DNA of 60,058 nt, from positions 1-60,058 of the forward strand of contig NZ_SOMN01000015.1 in assembly GCF_004564235.1 (NCBI RefSeq), written 5' to 3'. The stretch comes from Cohnella luojiensis. Lineage in GTDB: Bacteria; Bacillota; Bacilli; Paenibacillales; Paenibacillaceae. Below the pieces are notes generated by a model. That model made no database searches and was not told the DNA's origin. It was given only the letters and a program-made list of their open reading frames with translations. Positions within the stretch are counted from its first letter, which is position 1, and each line of letters opens with the position of its first letter. This document shows positions 18,683-28,735 of this stretch, one piece after another. Both the position numbers and the translations under genes were made by a program.

Positions 18683-20383
18683 ATGTTAATGAGAAGCGCC
18701 GCATCGTTATTGGCACCCTACTTCTCCCTGTCGCCGGACGAATTGCTCGGCAAGCTCGAGATTCCGCCCCAGAAGGAGATGGGCGATCTCTCTTTGCCTT
18801 GCTTTACGTTCGCCAAGACGCTTAGGCAAGCTCCGCAGATAATCGCGGAACAAGCCGCCGAAAAAATCAATTCCGATCGGAACGACATCCGGGCCCAAGC
18901 GACGGGAGGATACTTGAACGTATACTTTCATGCTTCCCGCTGGAGAACCGATATCCTGGCCCGCGCGATCGAAGAGAACTACGGCCGCTCCGGCATCGGC
19001 AACGGAAAGCGCGTTATCGTCGACATGTCTTCTCCGAACATAGCCAGGCACTTCGGCATCGCCCACCTTCGCTCCACGATGATCGGGAACGCTCTCGTTA
19101 ATCTTTACCGCGCGACGGGGCATGAGGTCCTCAACGTTAACCATCTGGGAGACTGGGGAACGCAGTTCGGCAAGCTTATCGTGGCCTACAGAAGGTGGGG
19201 AACCCGCGAAGCCTTGCAACGGGAACCGATCAATGAGAGCTTGCGGCTCTACGTGAAGTTCCATGAGGAAACGTCACTTCATCCGGAATTGGACGATGAG
19301 GCCCGGGAAGCTTTCGCGCTTCTCGAGCGCGGGGATGCGGAAACCCTCGAGCTTTGGAAATACTTCGTCGACGAAAGCATGAAGGAATTCCATCGGGTAT
19401 ACGAGCGTTTAGGGGTAAGCTTCGACTATTTTACGGGAGAAAGCTTCTACAACGACAAAATTAATCCCGTCGTCGCCCGGTTGCGGGAATTGTCGCTGCT
19501 TGAAGAAAGCGACGGCGCTCTGATCGTTCGCCTGGACGAAAAGGATCTTCCGCCTTGTATTATCCTTAAGAAAGACGGATCAACCATCTATGCCGTCCGC
19601 GATCTCGCAACCGCACTATATAGAAAGCAAACCTTGCTCGCGGATTCCATTCTCTACGTCGTCGGCGCCGAGCAAAGCCTTCATTTCCGGCAAGTGTTCA
19701 GCGTTCTCGGAAAAATGGGGCATAGTTGGTCGGAGCAATGCCAGCATGTGGCGTTCGGCCTTATGACCGTTAACGGGAAGAAGATGTCTACGCGGAAAGG
19801 AAGGGTCGTTTACCTGGAAGAGGTACTAGACGAAGCCGTCCAGAGGGCTCTCGAAATCATCAACGACAAAAGCCCCGAGCTGCGGGATAAAGAGCAAGTG
19901 GCCGAAGCCGTCGGCGTCGGCGCCATTGTCTTCGGCGATCTGAAGCATCACCGCCAGCTGTCCGTCGATTTTAACCTGGAGGATGTCGTGAATTTCGACG
20001 GGGAGACGGGGCCTTATTTGCAATACGCTTTTGCGCGCATCTGCTCTCTGCTTAGAAGAGGAAATTTCGATGCCTTATCGGGCAAGTATCAAGCGGATGG
20101 CGCATTCCTCTCGTCGGAGTCTTCATGGGAATGCCTCAAAACGCTATCGCGATACGAATCCGTTCTGCAGGATGCCGTTCGCGATAACGAACCGTTTATC
20201 GTCGCTAGATATCTATTGGATTTGGCGAAAGAATTCAACCGTTTCTACAACTCCGGGAAAATCATCACCGACGATGCCGACGAATCCGAAGTATTCTCGA
20301 AGTTAAGCCTTGCCGCAGCCGTTGCGAACGTGCTGAAGCATGGACTGGGCATTCTCGGAATCAAGGCGCCCCGGGAGATGTAA
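18683..20383 (+). CDS. argS: arginyl-tRNA synthetase (second copy, T-box regulated)
   Basis: A 566-residue ArgRS paralogue clearly different from the first copy. The ATP-binding motif is HFGIAH (in SPNIARHFGIAHLRSTM) in place of HLGH, and the KMSK loop is KKMSTRKG in place of KMSKRTG. These features resemble the ArgRS type common in Clostridia and lactobacilli and in eukaryotic cytosol. Catalytic core and DALR anticodon domain are both complete, so it should be active. It starts at ATG 18683 behind AAGGAGGG, directly after an arginine T-box, so it is induced by uncharged tRNA-Arg. It is divergent from ywiB-argS. It was probably gained by transfer or kept as a starvation-induced isozyme. Confidence 0.94.
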   Translation: MLMRSAASLLAPYFSLSPDELLGKLEIPPQKEMGDLSLPCFTFAKTLRQAPQIIAEQAAEKINSDRNDIRAQATGGYLNVYFHASRWRTDILARAIEENYGRSGIGNGKRVIVDMSSPNIARHFGIAHLRSTMIGNALVNLYRATGHEVLNVNHLGDWGTQFGKLIVAYRRWGTREALQREPINESLRLYVKFHEETSLHPELDDEAREAFALLERGDAETLELWKYFVDESMKEFHRVYERLGVSFDYFTGESFYNDKINPVVARLRELSLLEESDGALIVRLDEKDLPPCIILKKDGSTIYAVRDLATALYRKQTLLADSILYVVGAEQSLHFRQVFSVLGKMGHSWSEQCQHVAFGLMTVNGKKMSTRKGRVVYLEEVLDEAVQRALEIINDKSPELRDKEQVAEAVGVGAIVFGDLKHHRQLSVDFNLEDVVNFDGETGPYLQYAFARICSLLRRGNFDALSGKYQADGAFLSSESSWECLKTLSRYESVLQDAVRDNEPFIVARYLLDLAKEFNRFYNSGKIITDDADESEVFSKLSLAAAVANVLKHGLGILGIKAPREM

Positions 20384-20400
20384 CGTCACTCGCCGAATTG

Positions 20401-20450
20401 AAAAAAGCGGCGGAGCGAAGGGGGTTGAACCTCATCGTTCCGCCGCTTTC
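20401..20450. terminator. bidirectional terminator between argS and MCP
   Basis: AAAGCGGCGGAGCGA pairs with TCGTTCCGCCGCTTT around a 20-nt loop, preceded by A-runs and placed between two convergent genes. Confidence 0.75.
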
Positions 20451-20453
20451 CCA

Positions 20454-22679
20454 TTATCTCTTCCGCGTCTCGGTCAAACGGAATTGGCCGATGAGCTGTT
20501 GCATAAAACCCGTGATCGCTTCCACGTTATTCGAAGTGTGGCGAACGTTTACGATATCGGTTAGCAGCTCTTGGACCCTGCCTTCCACCTCTGTCGAGAT
20601 GGCGCGGTTCTCGATGCTGACGGTGGCGACCTTCTCCATGAGAACGACCACCTCGTCGATGACTTGAGTCTTGAGGGAGTCGTCCGCCTTGGCATCGCCG
20701 AGAGTCTCGGTTGCCGCCGCGACAAGCTCGTTCCCTTCGAGAACCACCTTGGTCCCTTCCGTGATCGAGGAGTATGCTTCTTGCGCATGAATGGAAATCT
20801 TCTCGACGAAGCCATGCACCTCTTCGGTCGATTGCCGCGTCATGTCGGCCAGCTTGCGGATTTCGTTCGCGACGACCGCGAATCCCCTGCCGTGCTCGCC
20901 GACCCTTGCCGCTTCGATCGCCGCATTGAGGGCAAGCAGATGGGTTTGAGCGGATATCTCCTGGATGACGTTCAATACGCCGCGAATCTCGTTGGCCGTA
21001 TCCATGAACACGCGAATCGTCTTATTGGTGTCGGCGACTCGTACGGATATCTCGGACATCTTGTCCCCGATTCGTCCGACCTCGCCCTGGGCGATCGTTA
21101 TCTGCTGCGAGGCTTTTTCTTCCAGCATACGCAACGTCTGCCGCATCTCGTCCGCGACATCCTTAGCGATATCAATGTCCTTCAATTGTCTTCTTATGCT
21201 TCGGAGCATATCATTAACCTTGCCGCTAACCCGTTCCGTCGATGAAGCCGTCGTGATCGCGGATTCGCTCAGCAGCATTTGGCTGGCCGACACATCCGTC
21301 GTGGCTAGCTTAACCTTAAGCATGATCCCTTCGAGGGAATCGATCATGTTGTTAATCCACTTGGACAATTCGCGCGTCTCGTCGTTGTCGAAGTCCTTCG
21401 TATCCAGACGCTGGGTCAAATCCCCTTTCCCCTCGGCATTGATCCGGATAAACCGGTTGATTTTCCGAATGGGATCGACGATTCTTCTGCGCGTGCGGCG
21501 ATGCACAGACCTGACCGCGAACGCCCCGAAAATAAGATTAAACGCCAACGCGCACAAAGCTATGGATAAAGCGGACCCTTGCTTGGCAATGAGGAACAAC
21601 AGGATTGCCGAAACGATGCCGAAGCCTCCCACCAATGCAGCATGGGGACGGAATTGGCGTAAGGCGATACCACGGATCCTATAAACTTCCTCCAAATCCC
21701 CTTCGCACATCATCCCCCAAACGTCCGGGCAATGCGGCAATTGGAACGTCACTCCTTTGCCGATGACCGGAATGTGACGATAATCCGAATAGCCGGGGAA
21801 ACCCGCGAACAGATTGCTGCCGTTACGTATCGTATTGGCCACGCCCGGATGCAGTTCGCCAGTCGCCGGGTCCGTGAACAAAAGCTCCAATTCCGTATGC
21901 TCCTTGACCGACACGATCCCCCAATCCGTCGTGACGCCATCCTTCAGATTCTCCCCGTGAGTGAAGGTCCGATCCTCGAAGCGGCTGCGCGACAGCGCGG
22001 TTCCCAGGGCGATTTGTTTGTTAAGCATGGCTTTAGCCATGAAAATATAGTTATCTCCGGAGTCCGGGTACACGTGTCCGGATTCTCTCTGGATCAAGTC
22101 TCCGATTACGTCGTTGGGAACTCGGGCGCAAAGCGCTCCGGACCACACTCCCTCCTTTACGATCGGATGAATGAATAGCAGCGTCATCTTGTCATGAAAC
22201 GAAGAGGATCGCGAGCCCGTCTCGAGAGTCATCGGGTCGCTGTACGGACCGAACAGGCATGGACGCGGCTCTCCGCTCTCGCCTCTCGAATAATCCAAAC
22301 CCGCGGAAAGGATAGAACCCGCATCATATACGTGTCCCAAGTGCGGCGAGTGAGTTGAATAGCTGACCGTACCGGCTGCATCCAACAAGAAAATTTCCGT
22401 TAAATCGGAAGCCCTTGAATACGTTGCCGCGAACATTCTGTTCCAAGCTTCGGGGTAGCCGTTTCCATTATTCGGCTTGCCGGGCTCTTCAATGGATGCC
22501 ATCTGCTCAGACAGGCGTTCCAGATGCCTCCAGTATTCCCCCGTCCAATCCTTGAGCACCTGGACTCGGGTTTCGGCTATTCCTTCGAAAATATTCTCGA
22601 CATCTTCCTTCAATTGCCTGTTCAGCCGATAGGACCACCATAACGGCAACCCTTGCTTCCAACCCAACCAATCAAACAT
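20454..22679 (-). CDS. methyl-accepting chemotaxis protein, unusual topology
   Basis: A receptor of 741 residues. The C-terminal signalling domain has the hairpin core [20 protein letters not shown], where CheA/CheW bind, within long coiled-coil arms. A HAMP domain (about 405-455) precedes it. A hydrophobic pair of segments (about 352-395, [12 protein letters not shown] and [15 protein letters not shown]) makes a membrane hairpin. The sensor region (about 40-345) lies before these, but there is no N-terminal membrane helix ahead of it; the first 30 residues are amphipathic. The sensor domain may therefore be cytoplasmic, unlike the usual periplasmic Cache arrangement. The start ATG follows GGGTGGGAG. 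No chemotaxis genes are near. Confidence 0.9.
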   Translation of the reverse strand: MFDWLGWKQGLPLWWSYRLNRQLKEDVENIFEGIAETRVQVLKDWTGEYWRHLERLSEQMASIEEPGKPNNGNGYPEAWNRMFAATYSRASDLTEIFLLDAAGTVSYSTHSPHLGHVYDAGSILSAGLDYSRGESGEPRPCLFGPYSDPMTLETGSRSSSFHDKMTLLFIHPIVKEGVWSGALCARVPNDVIGDLIQRESGHVYPDSGDNYIFMAKAMLNKQIALGTALSRSRFEDRTFTHGENLKDGVTTDWGIVSVKEHTELELLFTDPATGELHPGVANTIRNGSNLFAGFPGYSDYRHIPVIGKGVTFQLPHCPDVWGMMCEGDLEEVYRIRGIALRQFRPHAALVGGFGIVSAILLFLIAKQGSALSIALCALAFNLIFGAFAVRSVHRRTRRRIVDPIRKINRFIRINAEGKGDLTQRLDTKDFDNDETRELSKWINNMIDSLEGIMLKVKLATTDVSASQMLLSESAITTASSTERVSGKVNDMLRSIRRQLKDIDIAKDVADEMRQTLRMLEEKASQQITIAQGEVGRIGDKMSEISVRVADTNKTIRVFMDTANEIRGVLNVIQEISAQTHLLALNAAIEAARVGEHGRGFAVVANEIRKLADMTRQSTEEVHGFVEKISIHAQEAYSSITEGTKVVLEGNELVAAATETLGDAKADDSLKTQVIDEVVVLMEKVATVSIENRAISTEVEGRVQELLTDIVNVRHTSNNVEAITGFMQQLIGQFRLTETRKR

Positions 22680-22798
22680 ACTCCCACCCCTTATCCCATG
22701 AATGCGTATCTATTTATGGAAGCTATTGTAACATAGCTGGCGGGAGTTGAAGTCAAAATATTCTAATTATTTTGAAAAATACGACAAAATATAACATA

Positions 22799-22834
22799 GC
22801 CTCCGAATTCCGCATTTCTGTGGCTCTCGGAGGC
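22799..22834. terminator. hairpin between MCP and speB
   Basis: GCCTCCGA and TCGGAGGC form a perfect 8-bp stem with a 20-nt loop, 25 bp after the speB stop. The T-run on the minus strand is weak. Confidence 0.45.
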
Positions 22835-22859
22835 CATTGTTTGTTAGAACTATGTTCGC

Positions 22860-23732
22860 TTACTTTACAAATCCAAGCAGCATCTCGCGAATAATTTTCG
22901 ATGCGACGATTGGCGTCATTTCCGTAGGATCGTAGATCGGGGCTACCTCGACGAGGTCGAAGCCGACGACGTTTACGCCGGAACGGGCGATCGCGTGAAC
23001 CGCTTCGAGCAGTTCCTTGGATGTAATGCCCCCGGCTTCGGTCGTTCCCGTACCCGGAGCCGCGGATGGGTCAAGGACATCGATGTCGATCGTAACGTAA
23101 ACGGGACGGCCTTTCAGGGACGGGAGCTCCCGCTTCAGCGGCTCGGCGACCTCGAACGGATGAAAGTGGATGCCGGATTCTTGAGCGTACGTCCAATCTT
23201 CTTTGGAGCCCGAACGGATTCCGAATTGATAAATGTTAGCAGGACCCATCAATTCGGCTGCTTTGCGAAGCGGCGTGGAGTGGGAGAGCGGCTCTCCTTC
23301 GTATTCTTCGCGCAAGTCGGTGTGAGCGTCGAAATGGATGATCGCGAGATCGGGATATTTCTTATAAACCTCTTGGATGACCGGCCAGCTGACGAGATGC
23401 TCCCCGCCAAGGCCTACAGGGATCTTTCCGTCAGCCAATACTCCGCGGACAAAATCGCCGATGATGTCGAGACTCTTCGCCGCGTTACCGAATGGCAACA
23501 TAAGGTCCCCCGCGTCGAAGTAATCAAGATCGACGATGCTGCGGTCAAGATAGGGACTGTATTCTTCCAATCCGACGGAGGCCTCGCGAATTCTGCCGGG
23601 ACCGAATCGGGAGCCCGGACGGAAGGATACGGTATAGTCCATCGGCATTCCGTAGATGACGGCCTTGGAAGCGGCGTAATCGTCGGAGCTGCAGATGAAG
23701 ACGTTTCCGGAGTAAGCTTGGTTTAAACGCAT
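22860..23732 (-). CDS. speB: agmatinase
   Basis: A manganese ureohydrolase that splits agmatine into putrescine and urea. The 290 residues contain the metal-binding motifs GGEHLVSWP, HFDAHTDLR and TIDIDVLDPS of the arginase/agmatinase family. The ATG at 23732 follows GAAGGAGA. It is 60 bp after speE on the same strand, the speE-speB polyamine pair known from B. subtilis, so putrescine made here feeds spermidine synthesis. Confidence 0.95.
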   Translation of the reverse strand: MRLNQAYSGNVFICSSDDYAASKAVIYGMPMDYTVSFRPGSRFGPGRIREASVGLEEYSPYLDRSIVDLDYFDAGDLMLPFGNAAKSLDIIGDFVRGVLADGKIPVGLGGEHLVSWPVIQEVYKKYPDLAIIHFDAHTDLREEYEGEPLSHSTPLRKAAELMGPANIYQFGIRSGSKEDWTYAQESGIHFHPFEVAEPLKRELPSLKGRPVYVTIDIDVLDPSAAPGTGTTEAGGITSKELLEAVHAIARSGVNVVGFDLVEVAPIYDPTEMTPIVASKIIREMLLGFVK

Positions 23733-23792
23733 GGTGAGTCTCCTTCGTTACGACCAATCCGCTAATGCAGGGCACCGCTATATTGGTCGAAC

Positions 23793-24629
23793 TTATTTTG
23801 TCAGGTCTTCTACGAACTTAGGAAGCACGAATGCGGCTTTATGCAGGCGCGGCGTGTAGTATTTGGTATCGATCTCGGGAATCGCGCTCTCGTCGACGGC
23901 AAGCGGGTCATGCTTCTTGCTGCCCATCGTGAACGTCCACAATCCGCTTGGGTAAGTCGGAATGTTCGCGATGTACACGCGCACGATCGGGAATACTTCC
24001 TTCACGTCGCGGTTTACGCTTTGAATCAGGTCCGCCTTGAACCACGGGTTGTCCGTTTGCGCCACGAAAATCCCGTCTTCTTTTAACGCGTCATAGATGC
24101 CTTGGTAGAAGCCTTTGGTGAACAAGTTCACCGCAGGGCCGACCGGCTCCGTGGAATCGACCATGATGACGTCGTATGTATTCTTATGGTCATGGATGTG
24201 CATGTATCCGTCGTTGACGATCACTTCGACACGAGGATCTTCCAATTTACCCGCGATAGACGGCAAATATTGCTTCGAGTATTCGATAACTTTTCCGTCG
24301 ATGTCGACGAGAACCGCTTTCTTCACTTTCGGATGCTTAAGCACCTCGCGGATAACGCCGCCGTCCCCGCCGCCTACGACAAGCACGTTCTCGGGGTTCG
24401 GATGGGTGAACAGCGAAGGATGCGCCACCATCTCGTGATAGACGAATTCGTCCTTCTCGGTCGTCATGACCATTCCGTCCAGCACCAGCATATTGCCGTA
24501 CTCTTCGGTCTCGATCATCGCCAATTCTTGAAAATCCGTTTGTTCATGGACCATTGTTTGTTTGATTTTCATCGTTATGCCGAAATTGTCGGTTTGCTTC
24601 TCCGTGTACCACAGTTCCATGGAAGACAT
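23793..24629 (-). CDS. speE: spermidine synthase
   Basis: An aminopropyltransferase that joins putrescine and decarboxylated S-adenosylmethionine to give spermidine. The 278 residues show the N-terminal strand domain ([20 protein letters not shown]), the nucleotide-binding [18 protein letters not shown] (about 84-101) and the catalytic aspartate in [11 protein letters not shown]. It is upstream of speB in one transcript and divergent from the PBP gene. This gene order matches B. subtilis (ywhE/pbpG, speE, speB). Confidence 0.96.
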   Translation of the reverse strand: MSSMELWYTEKQTDNFGITMKIKQTMVHEQTDFQELAMIETEEYGNMLVLDGMVMTTEKDEFVYHEMVAHPSLFTHPNPENVLVVGGGDGGVIREVLKHPKVKKAVLVDIDGKVIEYSKQYLPSIAGKLEDPRVEVIVNDGYMHIHDHKNTYDVIMVDSTEPVGPAVNLFTKGFYQGIYDALKEDGIFVAQTDNPWFKADLIQSVNRDVKEVFPIVRVYIANIPTYPSGLWTFTMGSKKHDPLAVDESAIPEIDTKYYTPRLHKAAFVLPKFVEDLTK

Positions 24630-24720
24630 GCGATCCCTACTTTCTTTTTAGCTAAAGCTACCTTTATATTGTACCAAACAAGTAAAAACGATTTCGTCGC
24701 TCTTTGAATCGTCAACCTGT

Positions 24721-24748
24721 ATTATATAAAATCAACGTCAAAAAGCAA
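24721..24748 (-). promoter_or_regulatory. speE promoter
   Basis: TTGCTT (24748-24743), 16 bp and TATAAT (24726-24721), about 90 bp before speE. Confidence 0.5.
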
Positions 24749-24916
24749 CCATTTGGAGATTAATTTAATCCCCGCGCTGCAATTCCCTTTCTTAATAGAA
24801 GGAATAGCGGCCCGGTTCCTTTTCCATACTAATGAGGTAACCTTCCCTAGCAACGGGGAAACAGGCTTTGCCGATAAACTTTTCCTTCCCATCGTTCTAG
24901 TAAAGGGGCCCTCATC

Positions 24917-26974
24917 ATGGATGATACAGAAAATAAAGAACGTCCCGTCGTACGCCCTCTAACCAGGTGGAGTAAGCTTAGGCGCAGGATCGGGTGGATG
25001 ACCTTGTTCGCCCTTCTGGCATTGGCCGGCACCGGCGCCCTGCTCCTTCGATACGCCCCCTTGCCGGCCGGGGCAACCATGCAATCGACGAGAATCGTCG
25101 ACTACGACGGGAAATTAATAGCTTCATTGCAGGGCGGGGTAAACCGTCAAATCGTCAAGCTATCGGATATTTCCCCATGGCTCGTCAAAGCGACGCTTGC
25201 CGTCGAAGACCGTCGCTTCTATGAGCATGCGGGCGTCGATCTTCACGGACTCGCGAGAGCGGCATGGGTGGACGTGCGCCATATGTCCAAGCAGCAAGGA
25301 GCGAGTACGTTGACCCAACAGCTCGCCCGCAACTTGTACCTGTCGCACGAAAGGACCTGGACTCGCAAGCTGAAGGAGGCTTGGTATGCGGCCAGACTTG
25401 AACAAACCTACTCCAAGAACGAAATTCTGGAGCTATACCTGAACCAAATCTATTACGGTCATGGGGCATACGGTGCGGAGGCGGCTTCGAAATTATATTT
25501 TAACAAGCCCGCGAAAGAGCTGACGATTGCGGAAAGCGCGCTTCTGGCAGGCATACCGAAAGGCCCCCGCTACTATTCGCCGCACCTTCACCCGACCGAT
25601 TCGCAAGCGCGGCAACGGAAAGTACTCCAAGCGATGCAGGAGACAGGCCGGCTGTCGAAAGAGCAAGCAGCTCTTGCAGCTCGACGTACCGTCAACGTGC
25701 GGCCGTTGCCGGAGGAAGAGGAGCGTGCGGCTCCCTACTTCGCGGATTACGTAAAGAAAATCGTCATCGACCAGATAGGAATAGAAGAACGGTTATTGAA
25801 CGAGGGAGGCTTGACCATCCGCACGACTTTGGATGGGCGAATGCAGGAGATGGCCGAGGCCGCCGTCAAGAAAGGACTTAAGGGCGGCAATCCTGAACTG
25901 CAGACGGCACTAATTGCCCTAGATCCCCGCAACGGTTACATAAAAGCGATGGTCGGAGGAAGAAATTACCGCAACAACCAGTTCAATCGCGTGTTCGCAA
26001 GCACGCGCCAGCCCGGCTCTTCGTTCAAGCCGATTATGTACGCCTCCGCGTTGGAGGAGCACGCCGTGACTCCGGCAACCCGGTTCCGCAGCGAACCGAC
26101 TTTGTTTTATTTCGATCACGATCGTCAAATCTACCGTCCGAGCAACTACAACGACCGCTATTTCAACGGGGAAATAGGAATGCGCCAAGCGATCGCCGCA
26201 TCCGATAACATTTATGCCGTCAATACGATCATGCAGGTGGGCCCGGATGCCGTTATCTCGATGGCGCGGAAGCTTGGTATCACTTCCTCTCTCAAGGCAG
26301 TACCCTCCCTTGCGCTCGGAACGTTTCCCGTGAGTCCCTTCGAGATGGCTTCCGCATTCTCCGTATTCGCTAACGAAGGCCGCAGATCGGAGCCAATTGC
26401 GATCACCAGCATCGTGGACCGCAACGGTAAGGTTCTGTATGAAAGCCATCCACGCCAGGAACAAGTGTTATCCCCCGCGCTGTCTTACGTGACGACGGGA
26501 TTAATGGAGAGCGTATTCGATCGCGGCGGCACCGCGCATCGAGTGGCGAACCTGCTGAAGCGTCCGGTCGCCGGCAAAACGGGCACGACCGATTCGGATG
26601 CTTGGTTCGTCGGCTACACGCCGGAGCTGACGACGGCCGTGTGGGTCGGTTACGATCGGGGGCGCTCGATCACGTCAAGCGAAGCGCATCGAGCCGCGCC
26701 GATATTCGCGCAGTTCACGGAATCCGCCCTCGAGGGTACGCCTCCGCACGTATTCCCGATGCCGGAAGGCGTCGTCAGCGTCTATGTCGATCCCGCCACC
26801 AACTTGCTAGCTTCGCCGCAGTGCCCCGGACAGGCTGTTCTGGAGACGTTTCTCTCGGGAACCGAACCTAAGGAGTCTTGCGCTCCTCTTGGGGGTTCTT
26901 CAGACGGGCGGGATGAAGACGGTTCTGGGAATCGATCGATATGGTCGAAGTTCCGGCGTTGGGTTGGGGTTTAG
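24917..26974 (+). CDS. class A penicillin-binding protein (PbpG-like)
   Basis: A bifunctional peptidoglycan synthase of 685 residues. An N-terminal membrane anchor (about 32-52) precedes a GT51 glycosyltransferase domain with catalytic glutamate in EDRRFYEHAGVD (about 96-107) and QGASTLTQQLARN. The transpeptidase domain has SSFK (about 368-371, in RQPGSSFKPI), SDN (about 432-434) and KTGTTDSD (about 555). The C-terminal tail is Gly/Asp/Ser-rich. The position next to speE and close to ywhD matches B. subtilis pbpG (ywhE), a sporulation-linked PBP. It starts at ATG 24917 behind AAAGGGG. Confidence 0.93.
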   Translation: MDDTENKERPVVRPLTRWSKLRRRIGWMTLFALLALAGTGALLLRYAPLPAGATMQSTRIVDYDGKLIASLQGGVNRQIVKLSDISPWLVKATLAVEDRRFYEHAGVDLHGLARAAWVDVRHMSKQQGASTLTQQLARNLYLSHERTWTRKLKEAWYAARLEQTYSKNEILELYLNQIYYGHGAYGAEAASKLYFNKPAKELTIAESALLAGIPKGPRYYSPHLHPTDSQARQRKVLQAMQETGRLSKEQAALAARRTVNVRPLPEEEERAAPYFADYVKKIVIDQIGIEERLLNEGGLTIRTTLDGRMQEMAEAAVKKGLKGGNPELQTALIALDPRNGYIKAMVGGRNYRNNQFNRVFASTRQPGSSFKPIMYASALEEHAVTPATRFRSEPTLFYFDHDRQIYRPSNYNDRYFNGEIGMRQAIAASDNIYAVNTIMQVGPDAVISMARKLGITSSLKAVPSLALGTFPVSPFEMASAFSVFANEGRRSEPIAITSIVDRNGKVLYESHPRQEQVLSPALSYVTTGLMESVFDRGGTAHRVANLLKRPVAGKTGTTDSDAWFVGYTPELTTAVWVGYDRGRSITSSEAHRAAPIFAQFTESALEGTPPHVFPMPEGVVSVYVDPATNLLASPQCPGQAVLETFLSGTEPKESCAPLGGSSDGRDEDGSGNRSIWSKFRRWVGV

Positions 26975-27002
26975 ACGTTTCGAGCGAGTTCGACCGTTAA
27001 GT

Positions 27003-27130
27003 TTCGCATCGGTTAATGCCGATGTTTGCGGTTGCTCGGTGACTCTTAACGGCACGGCGTGCCGCTATCGCGCATGTTTGCTGTTGCTCGGTGACTCTTA
27101 ACGGCACGGCGTGGCACGGCGTGCCGCTAT
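27003..27130. repeat. tandem palindromic repeat, 52-bp period (array A1)
   Basis: Two copies of a unit, spaced 52 bp, containing TTGCTCGGTGACTCTTAA and the perfect palindrome CGGCACG-G-CGTGCCG followed by CTATCGCG or CTATAGCC. The second copy has an internal 10-bp duplication (TGGCACGGCG). Part of the gap 26975-27480 after the PBP gene, which holds no recognisable gene. Same general plan as the 51-bp arrays elsewhere in the window. Confidence 0.85.
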
Positions 27131-27290
27131 AGCCGTTCCCACCTCTAACTACCCAAATACCTGCGCCAGGAACGCTTATTTCGCCGAAACTACCTCCAAC
27201 CAACTAAATACCCGCGCCGGGAACGCTTATTTCGCAGAAACCACCTCTAACTAGCCAAATACCCGCGCCAGGAACGCTTATTTCGCCAGC
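27131..27290. repeat. tandem 51-bp repeat, three units (array A2)
   Basis: AAATACCYGCGCC occurs at 27155, 27206 and 27257, exactly 51 bp apart, each followed by GGAACGCTTATTTCGC. Read in reverse complement this is the same family as array D at 55.3 kb (TTTCGGCGGAATAGCCG...GCGGGTATTT). It is non-coding: stops occur in frames and the array is bounded by unrelated sequence. Confidence 0.9.
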
Positions 27291-27383
27291 ATCCAAGGAT
27301 TCGCGGATAACGCTAGAAGCGGGTTGCCAACGTCTCTCGATCTCGTCTCCGTCAAAGGCGCTCAAGTCACGGCGTGGGATTCT

Positions 27384-28735
27384 TAGCTAGTTAGTACGTC
27401 CGCAGTCTGTTTCCAGTTTGGACAACTGCTAAGGTTGGGGCTGTGCCATCAGCCAATCCTAAGACAGTGCGTATAGCATCTTAGGCTGACAGACTGTTAC
27501 CATCTGTCATAGGTTGTCGCATAATATTGATTGCGCCAACCCGATCACGGTGTGCGTGAAACCCGCATGAACACCTATACGTTCGGTCCATTGCCTTGTT
27601 TCGCTTCGCACAAATAGGGCAAGTTTGTGAGGTATAGGCAGGATTCACCTCTAGTACCCGAATACCTGCTAATGCTGCTTTGTATGCGATAAACATTTGC
27701 AATTGATAGAACGACCAGTTGTGCAGGTTTTTGGCGTTTTTACGACTTGTTCTTGTCGTCTGGCGAATGTTTGTTAATTTCTCGATCTTGATGACCGATA
27801 CTTGTGCATCAATCGCCATGTTCACAATCTGTCGGCTGATTTTATGGTTTTGGTCTTTCATGTAGCGGTGTTCCTTGTTTTGTTGCTTGCGGATGGCTGA
27901 CAGCTTCTTGAGTTTACCCAACTTCCTTCGACACGAACTGTACTTGCGGCGGATGTACTTATTTTGTCTGCCGTTGCCGACAAACTTTGTTTTACCTGTG
28001 GATGTGACAACGACTGCCGGTACTTTCAATCCAAGATCAATACCCATTGTTGCATCGCCAGTCGTTTGTCCGAATTGTTTTTCAACAGAAATTTGAACGT
28101 ACCATTTACCCGATTTTTCCACGACCTTCATTAGTCCAAGTTTTCCGCTTGATAGAATGTTATACTCTCGTTCGGTCAAACGGGATGCAACCCTGAGTCG
28201 CTGTACTTTCCCATCCATCATGACTGGAAATGCGACTACGTTGCCGTTAATCGAATAATTTTGATTGTTCACGTAGTAGGCTCTACGTTTTAATATCGGA
28301 CGTTTCCCTTGCTTATTCGTCTTCTTATGTATGCTTCTTGCATCGCGAATGATTTGATTCCGTACCGCTGAAGGCAGCTTCGCTTCAATGTCTTTAGATG
28401 TTAGATGGGGGAATATTCCTGCTCTTTCTGCTTGCATGGCGAGTCGGTTCGTCGCTTCGATATATGCGTTACCATGTTCGCGCAACAATGTGGGATTGTC
28501 AGGAAATATGCGAATCTGAACGGTTATGGTTTGCATCTGATCACCTCCTTCACGGATATTGTACCAAACAAATGTTCGTATAAAAAGGCTTATTGCACAA
28601 TGACTTTGATGTCCGCTTACTCAAACGATAACAGTTGAGATGTGTAGGACAATTAAGCTGTTTAAAGACAGCCCTTGTCCTAAGCCGATTCATCCCATGC
28701 CTGAAGGCAAGGGCTTTCTCGGCTTGATTCTGTAA
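27384..28735 (-). mobile_element. IS200/IS605-group element carrying tnpB only (IS1341 type)
   Basis: An element with a single tnpB and no tnpA. On the minus strand the sequence after tnpB runs to AAGAATCCCACG near 27385, typical of right ends where the guide (omega/re) RNA ends. The upstream side holds GCCTTCAGGCATGGGATGA near 28700, a palindrome-rich segment typical of such elements. The right boundary near 28735 abuts a truncated permease reading frame. Both ends are estimates; these elements make no target duplication. Confidence 0.55.
27481..28536 (-). CDS. tnpB: RNA-guided nuclease TnpB (IS605 OrfB)
   Basis: A 351-residue TnpB, the family ancestral to Cas12, which uses a guide RNA from the element's 3' end to cut DNA at the empty donor site. 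The RuvC-type residues are all present: D167 (MGIDLGLK), E252 (VIKIEKL) and D331 (AHRDRVGAINI). The zinc-finger cysteines C306, C309, C322 and C324 sit between the last two. The N-terminal WED/REC-like region is somewhat short. It starts at ATG 28536 behind GGAGGTGA. Its base composition is lower in GC than neighbouring genes, in keeping with mobility. There is no TnpA beside it, so it cannot move by itself. It appears intact and possibly active. Confidence 0.93.
   Translation of the reverse strand: MQTITVQIRIFPDNPTLLREHGNAYIEATNRLAMQAERAGIFPHLTSKDIEAKLPSAVRNQIIRDARSIHKKTNKQGKRPILKRRAYYVNNQNYSINGNVVAFPVMMDGKVQRLRVASRLTEREYNILSSGKLGLMKVVEKSGKWYVQISVEKQFGQTTGDATMGIDLGLKVPAVVVTSTGKTKFVGNGRQNKYIRRKYSSCRRKLGKLKKLSAIRKQQNKEHRYMKDQNHKISRQIVNMAIDAQVSVIKIEKLTNIRQTTRTSRKNAKNLHNWSFYQLQMFIAYKAALAGIRVLEVNPAYTSQTCPICAKRNKAMDRTYRCSCGFHAHRDRVGAINIMRQPMTDGNSLSA

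Noticed and set aside
27255..27386. Open stretch on the plus strand ending TAG 27386 that could be another gene fragment before the TnpB element
   Set aside because: It begins inside array A2, has no start signal, resembles no protein I know, and overlaps the likely end of the mobile element.
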